From: an uncultured Myxococcales bacterium
Lineage (GTDB): Bacteria > Myxococcota_A > UBA9042 > DTJE01
NCBI GenBank assembly: GCA_903857665.1
Contig: CAIOFV010000105.1
Location: forward strand, 278,919-342,918
Direction of reading: 5' to 3'
Length of the DNA stretch: 64,000 nt
Shown here: piece after piece, positions 27,332 to 36,135 of the stretch
How the letters are laid out: each line of letters begins with the position of its first letter
How positions within the stretch are numbered: position 1 is the first letter of the stretch
Program-made: the position numbers and the translations under genes
The notes under the pieces: model-generated
Seen by the model: the letters and a program-made list of their open reading frames with translations, nothing else
Database searches by the model: none
Told to the model about the DNA's origin: nothing

Positions 27332-27335
<4 letters not shown>
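25695..27335 (-). CDS. hflX: Ribosome-associated GTPase HflX (long form)
   Basis: 546 residues; ordinary HflX has about 430. The conserved part contains RIRVID-type N-domain blocks (ADLLVFGSALTPSQQRSIAE, VIDRNQLILDIFA), the glycine-rich linker GGIGAQGPGETTLE and the G domain (GYTNAGKST, LLVDTVGFIRDLP, TVLNKAD). The additional 150 or so N-terminal residues (LRPAILKQIDRLAERR onward) occur in a long subclass of this family, as I recall it. The start is TTG at 27335 in a TTGA overlap with the NtrC-type regulator stop, with GGAGG six bases upstream. It splits stalled or dormant ribosomes in E. coli. Coupling to a two-component system suggests stress control. Confidence 0.93.
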
Positions 27336-28714
<1,379 letters not shown>

Positions 28715-28741
28715 GGCGCATTCCCTCGGGGGAGTAGTGTA

Positions 28742-30226
28742 TCACGACGGATCGGGCGGCTCGGCGCGCCACAACCGGACCGTGAAGGTGGCCCCGCGGC
28801 TCGGGCTCCCGTCCACGGTGATTTCGCCGCCGTAGACGCCGACGATCTGGGCGCAGATGGCGAGCCCCAGTCCCGTTCCCTCGCCCGGGGGCTTCGTGCT
28901 GAAGAACGGATCGAAGATCTTCGGCAGCACGTCCTCCGGGATGCCGGGCCCTTCGTCCTCGACATCGACGAGGATCCATCGGTCGGCGACGTGGGCCCGC
29001 ACCCGGATCCCGCCCTTGCCGCTCATGGCGTCCGCGGCGTTCATCAGCAGGTTCAGGAGGACCTGCTGCAGCTGGGAAGGCCGGATCTCGGCCACCAGCG
29101 GAGCCTCGTCGCACTCCACCTCGACGGACACGCCCCCGAACGTCTTGTACGGGCGCAGCAGTTTCAGCGTGGAGTCGATGGCGGTCTTGACGTCCGCCTG
29201 CGCGCCTTCCTCCATGGCCGGCCGTGCGAAGTTCAGCAGGTCGCGGAGGATGCCGTGGACCCGCAGGATGGCCCCGTGGATCTCGCCCGCGAACCGTCGC
29301 TCATCCTCGGGCGAGGACAGGCCGTCCTTGAGGATTTCGGACATGCCGAGGGCGATGCCCATCGGGTTGCCGATCTCGTGGGCGATGCCCGCCGCCAACT
29401 GCCCCACGGACGCCAGCTTTTCGGCCCGTATCAGCCGCGCCTGGGCGCCCTTGAGGTCGGATCGGATGCGGTCCAGTTCGCCCTGGAGGCGTTCGGCCCG
29501 CCGCCGGTCCTCCTGGGCCGCGCGGGCGATCGCATCGACCTGCGCGGGCAGCAGGGCGAGGTCGCTACCGGTGGTCGCCATCACCGCCGGCAAGCCGCGT
29601 CGTGCCGCCGCCGAGGCCCGCGCCACGGGCCGCACCAGCAGGAAGTTCCCGGCCAGAAGGCCGCCCAGGATCGCCAGGATCGACACCATCGCGCCATACA
29701 GGAGCACCAGCCGCCACACGGGAGTGGGAGGCCGGTTGGTCGGGAGTTCCAGCACGGCCAGCAGGGCCTTCTGGCCCGTGGGGCTGTCGATCCGGACCAG
29801 GGCCTGCCAGAGGGGCGGTTGCGTCTTGTCGGGATGGTCGTTCCCTTCGAAGGCCGGCACGTTCCTCCGCGCCAGTTCCTCGCCCTGCAGGAAGGCTCCG
29901 ACGGCCAGGTCCAGCGGGATGCCGGCCGCCAGGCAGGCCCGTCCGAACTCCTCGCGCCCCGGCTCCGAGCCGATGAGGATCGCACGCGCGCCCGGCACGG
30001 CCCGTTCGAGGTCCCGGGCCCAGGCCTCCCACCTGCCCGATTCGGACGGGGCGCGCGCAGCCGCCACGCGGGCGTATGCCAGCATGCGCTCCCCTTCGTC
30101 CCGGTCCATGCGAGGGACCAGGAGATCCCGCAGCACGGGGACCAGAACGATGGCGGATACCGCGACGCTGGCCACGAGGACGGCGAGCAGGCGACCGCGG
30201 ATACCGAGGTAAGGCAGGAATCTCAC
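28742..30226 (-). CDS. NtrB/AtoS-type histidine kinase with periplasmic sensor
   Basis: 494 residues from a GTG. Two membrane helices (about 10-32 and 170-195) enclose a 140-residue periplasmic domain of unknown ligand. A coiled coil (RRRAERLQGELDRIRSDLKG) leads to the H box AAGIAHEIGNPMGIALGMS, the NtrB/ZraS type. ATPase motifs are LLNLLMNAADAM, VEDEGPGIPEDVL, FDPFFSTKPPGEGTGLGLA. First gene of the kinase / NtrC regulator / hflX operon. By analogy to ZraS or AtoS it may sense an envelope or metabolite signal; the sequence does not say which. Confidence 0.94.
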   Translation of the reverse strand: MRFLPYLGIRGRLLAVLVASVAVSAIVLVPVLRDLLVPRMDRDEGERMLAYARVAAARAPSESGRWEAWARDLERAVPGARAILIGSEPGREEFGRACLAAGIPLDLAVGAFLQGEELARRNVPAFEGNDHPDKTQPPLWQALVRIDSPTGQKALLAVLELPTNRPPTPVWRLVLLYGAMVSILAILGGLLAGNFLLVRPVARASAAARRGLPAVMATTGSDLALLPAQVDAIARAAQEDRRRAERLQGELDRIRSDLKGAQARLIRAEKLASVGQLAAGIAHEIGNPMGIALGMSEILKDGLSSPEDERRFAGEIHGAILRVHGILRDLLNFARPAMEEGAQADVKTAIDSTLKLLRPYKTFGGVSVEVECDEAPLVAEIRPSQLQQVLLNLLMNAADAMSGKGGIRVRAHVADRWILVDVEDEGPGIPEDVLPKIFDPFFSTKPPGEGTGLGLAICAQIVGVYGGEITVDGSPSRGATFTVRLWRAEPPDPS

Positions 30227-30274
30227 GAGACAAGGATAGGACGTGGGGCCGAACGGGACAAGCGCGGGATGACG

Positions 30275-30841
30275 CTAGTCCTTCGGGGCGGGCGGCGGGG
30301 GCGGGGTCCCGGCCTTGTCGCGGGCGCCCTTCTGGTGCGGGCAGGTGCCGTCCTTGTGGCCGCCCGAGCACGCAGGCGCAGGCGAATGGATTGAGGCGCA
30401 ATCTTTCGCCGAAGCCGGAGTCGCCTCGGGCTGATCCATGCGGTGCGGGCAGTCCTTGCAGTCGCAGCCCTCGTGGCCCTTCGCGTCGCCGCCGCACGCC
30501 TTTGCGTCCTTGCCGCCGCAGCCGCAGCCCTTGCCGTCCTTCATGTGGGGACAGGCGCCGGCTCCGTCCTTGTGCATCGGGCAGTTTTCGCAGGCGCCCT
30601 CCGAGTCGTCCTTGAGCCCCTCAACCTTGGCGCCCTCGGCCTTCGCCGCGGCCGCTTTCGCGCACGGGCACTCGCCCGCCTCCACGGCCTTCTGGGCGTG
30701 GGGGCAGCCCCCCTGCTCGGCCCCGAACACCGGGGCGCCCTCGGCCGACTTGTCCTTGCCGCACCCGGGGCACGCCGAGGTGGTCGCGGGGATCGTCAGC
30801 GCCAGCATCATCACGGGAACCAGGATCCAGAAGGCCCTCAT
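30275..30841 (-). CDS. Secreted Cys/His/Lys-rich protein with CPH motifs
   Basis: 188 residues with a signal peptide (ILVPVMMLALTIPATTSA) and 17 cysteines, most in short units: CPGC, CPHA, CPCA, CENCPMHK, CPHMK, CGCGG, CDCKDCPHRM, CPHQK. The mature protein is repetitive and rich in Ala, Gly and Lys, which fits metal binding or storage in the periplasm rather than an enzyme. A palindromic repeat present elsewhere in the window makes up codons of about residues 137-160, in frame. A strong promoter lies upstream (30889-30917), and GGAGGAAGAGG precedes the ATG directly. No family was recognised; copper, zinc or nickel binding is only inferred from composition. Confidence 0.8.
   Translation of the reverse strand: MRAFWILVPVMMLALTIPATTSACPGCGKDKSAEGAPVFGAEQGGCPHAQKAVEAGECPCAKAAAAKAEGAKVEGLKDDSEGACENCPMHKDGAGACPHMKDGKGCGCGGKDAKACGGDAKGHEGCDCKDCPHRMDQPEATPASAKDCASIHSPAPACSGGHKDGTCPHQKGARDKAGTPPPPPAPKD
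30362..30431. repeat. Dispersed palindromic repeat, copy 3, inside a coding sequence
   Basis: Bounded by GCCCGAG (30362-30368) and CTCGGGC (30425-30431), followed by TGATCCATG, which is also next to copy 4. The right part CCGGAGTCGCCTCGGGC matches copy 2 apart from one or two bases. It falls within the reading frame of the CPH-motif protein and is translated without a stop on the minus strand. Confidence 0.75.
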
Positions 30842-30888
30842 CCTCTTCCTCCATGTGGAATGCCGCCCTCGAAGCGGCGATCGTTCGC

Positions 30889-30917
30889 AGACTACGAACC
30901 GCTCCCGACCCTGTCAA
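30889..30917 (-). promoter_or_regulatory. Sigma70-type promoter of the CPH-motif protein gene
   Basis: TTGACA (30917-30912), a 17-base spacer and TAGTCT (30894-30889) on the minus strand, giving a leader of about 40 bases. The rest of the 309-base gap 30842-31150 holds the rplU promoter on the other strand; nothing else was recognised. Confidence 0.65.
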
Positions 30918-31088
30918 TTCCGGCGCCGGGGTTCGCAGGCCGAGCGCGGGGGGCGCCCTGCGATTCCCTCCTGGAACGTCCCGCAGATCCCTCCCCGCGA
31001 ACGGCGTTCCTCCGCGCCTGGACAGGCCCACACCCAAGTCCGGCCGAGGTCGTCCGGAGAAGGTTCCCGGCGTTCTCGATTATTCAGC

Positions 31089-31116
31089 TTGACACGGGAA
31101 CCGTCCTGACTACAAT
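31089..31116 (+). promoter_or_regulatory. Promoter of rplU-rpmA-obg
   Basis: TTGACA (31089-31094), 16-base spacer, TACAAT (31111-31116). Near-consensus, as expected for ribosomal protein genes; the leader is about 28 bases. Confidence 0.8.
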
Positions 31117-31150
31117 CGGCAGTCCGTTCCTTGGGATGGCGGAGAACGTC

Positions 31151-31465
31151 ATGTACGCAGTTATCGCGACCGGCGGCAAGCAGTACCGAGTCAGCCAGGG
31201 CGACTTCATCGAGGTCGAGAAGCTCGGCGTCGAAGTGGGCGCCGAGGTGAAGTTCGACCAGGTCCTGCTGATTGGCACCGACACTGAAACGACGATCGGC
31301 AAACCCACGGTTCCCGGCGCCCTCGTGGTCGGGAAGGTCGTTGAAAACGGCCGGGCAGCGAAGATCATCGTCTTCAAGATCCGGCGACGGAAGAACTATC
31401 GTCGCAAGCAGGGCCATCGTCAGGCGTTCACACGCCTGGTGATCCAGGGCATCCAGGTGGGGTGA
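31151..31465 (+). CDS. rplU: Ribosomal protein bL21
   Basis: 104 residues starting [18 protein letters not shown], the usual bL21 N-terminus, and ending with [13 protein letters not shown]. The ATG at 31151 has GGAG six bases upstream; an in-frame ATG at 31136 would add five residues and is less likely. First gene of the canonical rplU-rpmA-obg cluster. Structural protein of the 50S subunit. Confidence 0.97.
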   Translation: MYAVIATGGKQYRVSQGDFIEVEKLGVEVGAEVKFDQVLLIGTDTETTIGKPTVPGALVVGKVVENGRAAKIIVFKIRRRKNYRRKQGHRQAFTRLVIQGIQVG

Positions 31466-31469
31466 GGCG

Positions 31470-31751
31470 ATGGGGCGCAAGAAGGCACAGGGCGCGGGGC
31501 GCAACGGGCGTGACAGCCAGGGGCAGCGTCGCGGCATCAAGGTGTTCGGCAGCCAGCAGGTGATCGCGGGGAACATCATCGTCCGCCAGTTGGGGACGAA
31601 GTTCTTCCCGGGCGACAACGTCGGGATGGGCCGGGACTACACCCTGTTCGCGACTGCCGACGGTGTCGTGCGGTTCCGCGTGGGTCGCGGCCGCCAGATC
31701 GTCGATGTGATCGCGCCCGTGGTCGCGCCTGTGGTCGAGGCGACGGCCTGA
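31470..31751 (+). CDS. rpmA: Ribosomal protein bL27
   Basis: 93 residues; [20 protein letters not shown] begins with the flexible basic tail that reaches the peptidyl transferase centre, without the removable N-terminal extension of Firmicutes. The core contains [19 protein letters not shown] and [13 protein letters not shown]. Starts four bases after rplU. Confidence 0.97.
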   Translation: MGRKKAQGAGRNGRDSQGQRRGIKVFGSQQVIAGNIIVRQLGTKFFPGDNVGMGRDYTLFATADGVVRFRVGRGRQIVDVIAPVVAPVVEATA

Positions 31752-31843
31752 CGGCGTCGAACTGACGCTGGTCGGATCCCGGCCGGACCGTCCTCACCGC
31801 GCGATCCTCCCCGCCGATCCCCTGAGTCCCATCCGAGGCGACC

Positions 31844-32845
31844 ATGCGGTTCATCGACGAAGCCGTCATCGTGGTGACCTCGGGCAAGGGCGGCAATGGC
31901 TGCGTCTCGTTCCGCCGCGAGAAGTTCGTCCCGAAGGGCGGACCGGACGGCGGTGACGGGGGACGCGGCGCCGACGTCGTGTTCGAGGCCGACCCGACGA
32001 TCAACACCCTGCTCGACTACCACTTCAAGCGAAAGTACAAGGCCCCGGATGGCGTGCCCGGCGAAGGCCGCCGCATGTCCGGCCGCGGCGGCGTCGATCT
32101 CGTGCTGAAGGTCCCGGTCGGCACCCTCGTCTTCGACGAGGACGGCGTGGTACTGGGTGACCTCGTTGCGGCTGGCCAGCAGTTCGTCATCTGCGAAGGC
32201 GGCCACCCGGGCAAGGGCAACCAGCACTTCGCCCTTCCCTGGCGCCAGGCTCCCGATTTCGCCACCCCGCCGGGGCCGGCGATCGAGCGCACCGTGCGCC
32301 TGGAACTGAAGTTGCTGGCCGACCTCGGGCTGGTGGGCCTGCCCAACGCAGGCAAGTCCACGATGATCAACCGGATCTCGGCGGCAAAGGCCAAGGTGGC
32401 CGACTACCCGTTCACGACCCTCATCCCGAACCTCGGCATGGTGCAGGTGGGCGACCGGTCGTTCGTGGTCGCCGACATGCCCGGTCTGATCGAGGGCGCC
32501 GCCCTGGGCGTGGGCCTCGGCGTCCAGTTCCTGAGGCACTGCGAGCGGACGCGGGCGCTGGCCCACCTGGTCGATGTTTCGGCCGACCAGGACCCCGTCG
32601 CGGCGTTCCAGGTCGTCGAAAAGGAACTGGCCAGCCACGGCACGGGCCTGGAATCCAAGCCCGTGATCGTGGTCGCGACCAAGATCGACATGCCCGACAC
32701 CACCGCCGCCCGCGACGCCCTCAAGGCGCACGCCGAATCCCGAGGGTTGAAGTTCCATGCCGTGTCCGCTCGCACCGGCGAAGGCATCGAGGCCCTGGTC
32801 TGGACGCTCGCCAGCCTGGCCCTGGGTCCCGTCGGACCGGCCTGA
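31844..32845 (+). CDS. obgE: Obg GTPase
   Basis: 333 residues. The N-terminal Obg fold ([35 protein letters not shown]) is followed by a G domain with [34 protein letters not shown] and ATKIDMPD. There is no long C-terminal OCT domain. Obg proteins act in 50S assembly and stringent-response control. Third gene of rplU-rpmA-obg, 92 bases after rpmA. Confidence 0.96.
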   Translation: MRFIDEAVIVVTSGKGGNGCVSFRREKFVPKGGPDGGDGGRGADVVFEADPTINTLLDYHFKRKYKAPDGVPGEGRRMSGRGGVDLVLKVPVGTLVFDEDGVVLGDLVAAGQQFVICEGGHPGKGNQHFALPWRQAPDFATPPGPAIERTVRLELKLLADLGLVGLPNAGKSTMINRISAAKAKVADYPFTTLIPNLGMVQVGDRSFVVADMPGLIEGAALGVGLGVQFLRHCERTRALAHLVDVSADQDPVAAFQVVEKELASHGTGLESKPVIVVATKIDMPDTTAARDALKAHAESRGLKFHAVSARTGEGIEALVWTLASLALGPVGPA

Positions 32846-32930
32846 CACACGGTGCCAACAACGCGTGCATCACGGGTTTGATGAGTGTAATATGCGGCGG
32901 TTGCAGGCAGTCCATCGGGAGGTCACGCGC

Positions 32931-34940
32931 ATGAAGCTCCAGTGGGATCTGGCTTTCGCGACCATCGCCCTCCTCGCTGCCATCGTGTCGATGCCCGGCG
33001 TCGTGCGCGCGGCCGACTGTTCCCTGGGCGGGACCGCCTCCGGCACGTGCGGGCCCGTCCAGGAGGGCGCCGAGGGCTGCTGCAACGCCGCCGACCAGAG
33101 CGTCTACTGCGAGAACGCCATCCTGTGCGTGCTCGACTGCCCGTCGAACTCCACGAAGAAGGTCTGCGGGTGGAGCGATACGGTCAAGGCCTACGACTGC
33201 GTCCAGACGATCGGGTTTTCCGATCCGACCTGCGCATTCCCGATGATGTGTCCCGCGGACTGCATCCCGTGCGGTGGCGTCGTCGAAGCGGGATGCTGCG
33301 ACGGCGCGACGATCGAGTGGTGCGAGTGCGGGTGCCTGCGGTCCATCGACTGCTCGACGAACCCGGCCGGGTCCAGGACCTGCGGCTGGGACAGCACGTA
33401 CGGCACTTACGACTGCGGCCAGAGCGGATCGGACCCGTCGGGCGACCATCCGCAGTCCTGCTCGGCGACGTGCTCCCCGAACTGCACGGGCAGGGACTGC
33501 GGCGCGGATGGCTGCGGCGGCTCGTGCGGCTCGTGCAAGACCGGCGAAACCTGCACCTCCGGGTCGTGCGTAGCCGGCACCTGCACCCCGAAGTGCGCGG
33601 GCAAGGACTGCGGCGCCGACGGCTGTGGCGGGTCGTGCGGGTCCTGTACCAGCAGCCAGACCTGTACCGCCGGCAGTTGCGTCACGAACACCTGCACCCC
33701 CGCCTGCACGGGCAAGGACTGCGGCACGGACGGTTGCGGCGGATCGTGCGGGTCCTGCGTGGGTGGCGAGAAGTGCTCCTCGGGACTGTGCGTCACGTCG
33801 TGCACGCCGGACTGCACCTACATGGACTGCGGCGACGATGGCTGCGGCGGCAGTTGCGGCACCTGTCCCTTCGGCGAGACATGCGATTCCTACGGCTCCT
33901 GCTGCACGCCGGACTGCACCTGGTCCGAGTGCGGGGACGACGGCTGCGGCGGGTCCTGCGGCGCTTGCGCCCAGGGCCAGACGTGTGACTACGGCACCTG
34001 CTCGGGCAGCGGCACGTGCGACTGCTTCGGCAGCGAATGCGGGGACGACGGTTGCGGGGGTTCCTGCGGCACCTGCACGGGCGGCAAGACCTGCCAGATG
34101 GTCGGCACCACCGGCATCTGCGTGGGCGGCGGCGGCTGCACGGCCGACTGCTCCGGGGTCGAGTGCGGCGATGACGGCTGCGGCGGTTCCTGCGGCTCGT
34201 GCGCCTCGGGCCAGTCCTGCAGCAACGGCACCTGCACTACGGGCGGGTGCGTGGCCGCGTGTGACGGGCTGCAATGCGGCGCCGACGGGTGCGGCGGGTC
34301 CTGCGGCGAGTGCCTGTACGGCCAGGAATGCCAGGTCGGCAAGTGCGTGACGGCTCCGACCTGCACGAAGAAATGCCAGGGCAAGGCCTGCGGCGACGAC
34401 GGGTGTGGCGGCGACTGCGGCAAATGCGCGGCGGCCCAGATCTGCGAGTCGTTCCAGTGCGTCGATGCCCATCCCTGCGTGCCCCTGTGCGTCGGCAAGG
34501 CCTGCGGCTCGGATGGCTGCGGCGGGGCCTGCGGCGCGTGCATGCCGCCCGAACGGTGTTCCGACAACGGCCGCTGCTACGACCCGTCGGGCTGCGTGCC
34601 GGCCTGCAACGGTCGCGAGTGCGCCGGTGACGACGGCTGCGGCGGGACCTGCGGCACGTGCCGGTCGGGCCAGACATGCAGCGACACGGGCAAGTGCCTG
34701 GGCGATCCCAGCACGGCGACGGACGTGATCGACAACACCCGGGACTTCGGCCAGGGCGACGCGTCGGGCTGCCCCGTGGGGACCGTGATGTCGTACGGGT
34801 CCTGCGTGGCGGTCGTGGTGGGCAAGGCGAATTCGGGCGGCGGATGCCTCGCCGGGCCCGTGGGCCCGATGTCCGGTCACGCGATGGCCGCCCTCCTGGC
34901 CCTCGCGGCGATGGCGGCAAGGCGACGGAGGCGTTCATGA
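32931..34940 (+). CDS. Secreted Cys-rich repeat protein with C-terminal sorting tail
   Basis: 669 residues from an ATG with GGGAGG eight bases upstream; a TAATAT box at 32888-32893 may be its -10. After a signal peptide (FATIALLAAIVSMPGVVRA) come two modules with GCC, CGW and YDC elements (about residues 25-180), then eleven tandem repeats of 37-40 residues with the core CGxDGCGGSCGxC, and finally SGGGCLAGPVGP, a hydrophobic helix and ARRRRRS. The GGC / helix / poly-Arg end resembles MYXO-CTERM signals, which suggests processing near the Cys and surface anchoring. Six cysteines per repeat suggest a rigid disulfide-linked rod. A paralogue with one such repeat is at 45170-46063. The stop overlaps the next gene as ATGA. 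Confidence 0.88.
   Translation: MKLQWDLAFATIALLAAIVSMPGVVRAADCSLGGTASGTCGPVQEGAEGCCNAADQSVYCENAILCVLDCPSNSTKKVCGWSDTVKAYDCVQTIGFSDPTCAFPMMCPADCIPCGGVVEAGCCDGATIEWCECGCLRSIDCSTNPAGSRTCGWDSTYGTYDCGQSGSDPSGDHPQSCSATCSPNCTGRDCGADGCGGSCGSCKTGETCTSGSCVAGTCTPKCAGKDCGADGCGGSCGSCTSSQTCTAGSCVTNTCTPACTGKDCGTDGCGGSCGSCVGGEKCSSGLCVTSCTPDCTYMDCGDDGCGGSCGTCPFGETCDSYGSCCTPDCTWSECGDDGCGGSCGACAQGQTCDYGTCSGSGTCDCFGSECGDDGCGGSCGTCTGGKTCQMVGTTGICVGGGGCTADCSGVECGDDGCGGSCGSCASGQSCSNGTCTTGGCVAACDGLQCGADGCGGSCGECLYGQECQVGKCVTAPTCTKKCQGKACGDDGCGGDCGKCAAAQICESFQCVDAHPCVPLCVGKACGSDGCGGACGACMPPERCSDNGRCYDPSGCVPACNGRECAGDDGCGGTCGTCRSGQTCSDTGKCLGDPSTATDVIDNTRDFGQGDASGCPVGTVMSYGSCVAVVVGKANSGGGCLAGPVGPMSGHAMAALLALAAMAARRRRRS
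33471..34697 (+). repeat. Eleven tandem Cys-rich coding repeats
   Basis: In-frame tandem repeats of roughly 110-120 bases inside the Cys-rich protein gene. The conserved DNA core encodes GxDGCGGSCGxC, and the flanks (TCTPxCxGKxCG and GxxCxxGxC) vary. The most alike copies are numbers 1-3 near the start; copies 9-11 are the most diverged. Confidence 0.9.
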
Positions 34941-35146
34941 ACGCGAAGCCCGCCTTCACGGGAGTCAAGGTCTTTTCGGCCACCAAGGCCAAGGATCGCG
35001 AGGAGATGGGCGAGGCGATCACGCGCTGGCTGAACGAGCATCCTCGCATGCGCCCGGTGGATCACGTGGTGTCGCAGTCCTCGGACCGGGAGTTCCACTG
35101 CCTGACCATCACGCTTTTCTATCGCGAGGAAGGCGACGCGGGATGA
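34937..35146 (+). CDS. Conserved-looking small protein, function unknown
   Basis: 69 residues beginning MNAKPAFTGVKVFSATKAKD and containing EAITRWLNEHPRMRPVDHVV and DREFHCLTITLFY. It reads like a compact alpha/beta domain: strand, helix, strand with a single Cys near the end. There is no signal peptide. The ATG overlaps the stop of the 11-repeat protein (ATGA), so translation depends on it. I cannot name a family. The alternating strand pattern and the lack of low-complexity sequence argue for a real gene. Whether it functions with the surface protein or is merely downstream is open. Confidence 0.7.
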   Translation: MNAKPAFTGVKVFSATKAKDREEMGEAITRWLNEHPRMRPVDHVVSQSSDREFHCLTITLFYREEGDAG

Positions 35147-35210
35147 CCGCTCCAGGGCGCTCCGCCCGGGGCATTCCAGTCCCGGGGCGTCCGGATGCTC
35201 CTCGGGACGG

Positions 35211-35239
35211 TTGACTTTCGCCGCGGCGTCGTGTAAATA
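35211..35239 (+). promoter_or_regulatory. Promoter of rpsT
   Basis: TTGACT (35211-35216), 17-base spacer, TAAATA (35234-35239); start of transcription about 30 bases before the GTG. Confidence 0.7.
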
Positions 35240-35275
35240 CCCCCGGCGTTTGTACCTGGAATTCAGGGAGGACTC

Positions 35276-35536
35276 GTGGCGAATCATAAGCAGGCGTTGA
35301 AGCGGCATCGGCAGAGCGAAGCGGCTCATGCCCGGAACGTGCATTACCGGACCACCGTCAAGACGGCGGTCAAGAAGGCCGTTGCGGCGATGGACAAGGG
35401 CGCGGAAATTCTGACCGCCGCGTTCCGGAAGGCCGAATCCGTGCTGCAGCACGTCGCGTCCAAGGGCGTGATCCCGAAGAAGCGTGCTGCCCGCAAGACC
35501 TCGCGACTGGCGAAGGCCCTGAACCAGAACGCCTGA
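35276..35536 (+). CDS. rpsT: Ribosomal protein bS20
   Basis: 86 residues starting at a GTG (read as Met), ANHKQALKRHRQSEAAHARN, the usual bS20 beginning, with the basic helical hairpin RTTVKTAVKKAVAAMD and KKRAARKTSRLAKAL. GGGAGG lies just upstream (35267-35272). GTG start codons on rpsT are known in other bacteria as well. Binds 16S rRNA in the 30S body. Confidence 0.96.
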   Translation: MANHKQALKRHRQSEAAHARNVHYRTTVKTAVKKAVAAMDKGAEILTAAFRKAESVLQHVASKGVIPKKRAARKTSRLAKALNQNA

Positions 35537-35576
35537 TTGGCCTTCTGATTCCGCCTTGCTGGTCCCCGTTCGAAGG

Positions 35577-35639
35577 CCCGCCTCGTTGCGGGTTCACCAG
35601 GATCCAATCCTCCAATCGGCAGCCCTGATCGGATCAGGG
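35577..35639 (+). terminator. Two hairpins after rpsT
   Basis: CCCGC / GCGGG with a six-base loop (35577-35592) and CCCTGAT / ATCAGGG with a three-base loop (35623-35639), the latter followed by TTCTGTG. They are probable but not classical terminators, as no long T run follows. They lie in the 338-base gap 35537-35874, which also holds the khpA promoter. Confidence 0.45.
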
Positions 35640-35769
35640 TTCTGTGCGCCCCATGTGCGGGGCCGGGGTGGGTCCGGACCCGCCGAAATCCGTGGTCGTC
35701 CCCCCTCCGCGCCGCGCCCTTGAGCACAGCAATCTCTTTTGTCCATCAAGATCTTCCAAGAACATGGCA

Positions 35770-35798
35770 TTGGTCATGGTTGAGTGCTGTGATAGACT
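35770..35798 (+). promoter_or_regulatory. Possible khpA promoter
   Basis: TTGGTC (35770-35775), 17-base spacer, TAGACT (35793-35798), giving a leader of about 70 bases. Confidence 0.45.
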
Positions 35799-35874
35799 TC
35801 CTGCGTACACTCAGGACCTGCGGGAATCGACGCACGAGGCGACGGCTGTTTTTTGCGGTTGCGGGGGTGAAGTC

Positions 35875-36105
35875 ATGAGGGATTTTGCGGAAGTGCTCGT
35901 GAAAGCCATCGTGGATCGTGAGGACGATGTCCGGCTGAACGTCGTGGAGAGCGGCTCCACGGTCGTGGTGGAATTGAGGGTGGCCAAGGAAGACATGGGC
36001 AAGGTCATCGGCCGTGAAGGCAACATGGCCTGGGCCCTGCGCACCCTGATTTCCAACGCGGCCGCCAAGCTGAAGAAGCGTGCGGTTCTGCAGATCCTCG
36101 AGTAG
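35875..36105 (+). CDS. khpA: KH-domain RNA-binding protein KhpA
   Basis: 76 residues with a single KH domain: N-terminal LVKAIVDREDDVRLNVVES, the GXXG loop in MGKVIGREGNMAWALRTLI and a final helix. Length and sequence are typical of KhpA (YlqC family), a small RNA-binding partner of KhpB/Jag in Gram-positives. The usual neighbours rpsP, rimM and trmD are absent; it lies between rpsT and a lipoprotein gene. The ATG follows GGGGGTGA. Confidence 0.93.
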   Translation: MRDFAEVLVKAIVDREDDVRLNVVESGSTVVVELRVAKEDMGKVIGREGNMAWALRTLISNAAAKLKKRAVLQILE

Positions 36106-36135
36106 GCGATCCGGGATTTCGAAAGGGAGGATGCC

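Noticed and set aside
33471..34697. CRISPR-like array suggested by regularly spaced similar units
   Set aside because: The units are in-frame protein repeats without unique spacers; conservation follows codons.
34937..35146. Longer version of the small protein starting at 34658
   Set aside because: The additional part is out of frame with and inside the Cys-repeat gene; the ATGA start is the only reasonable one.
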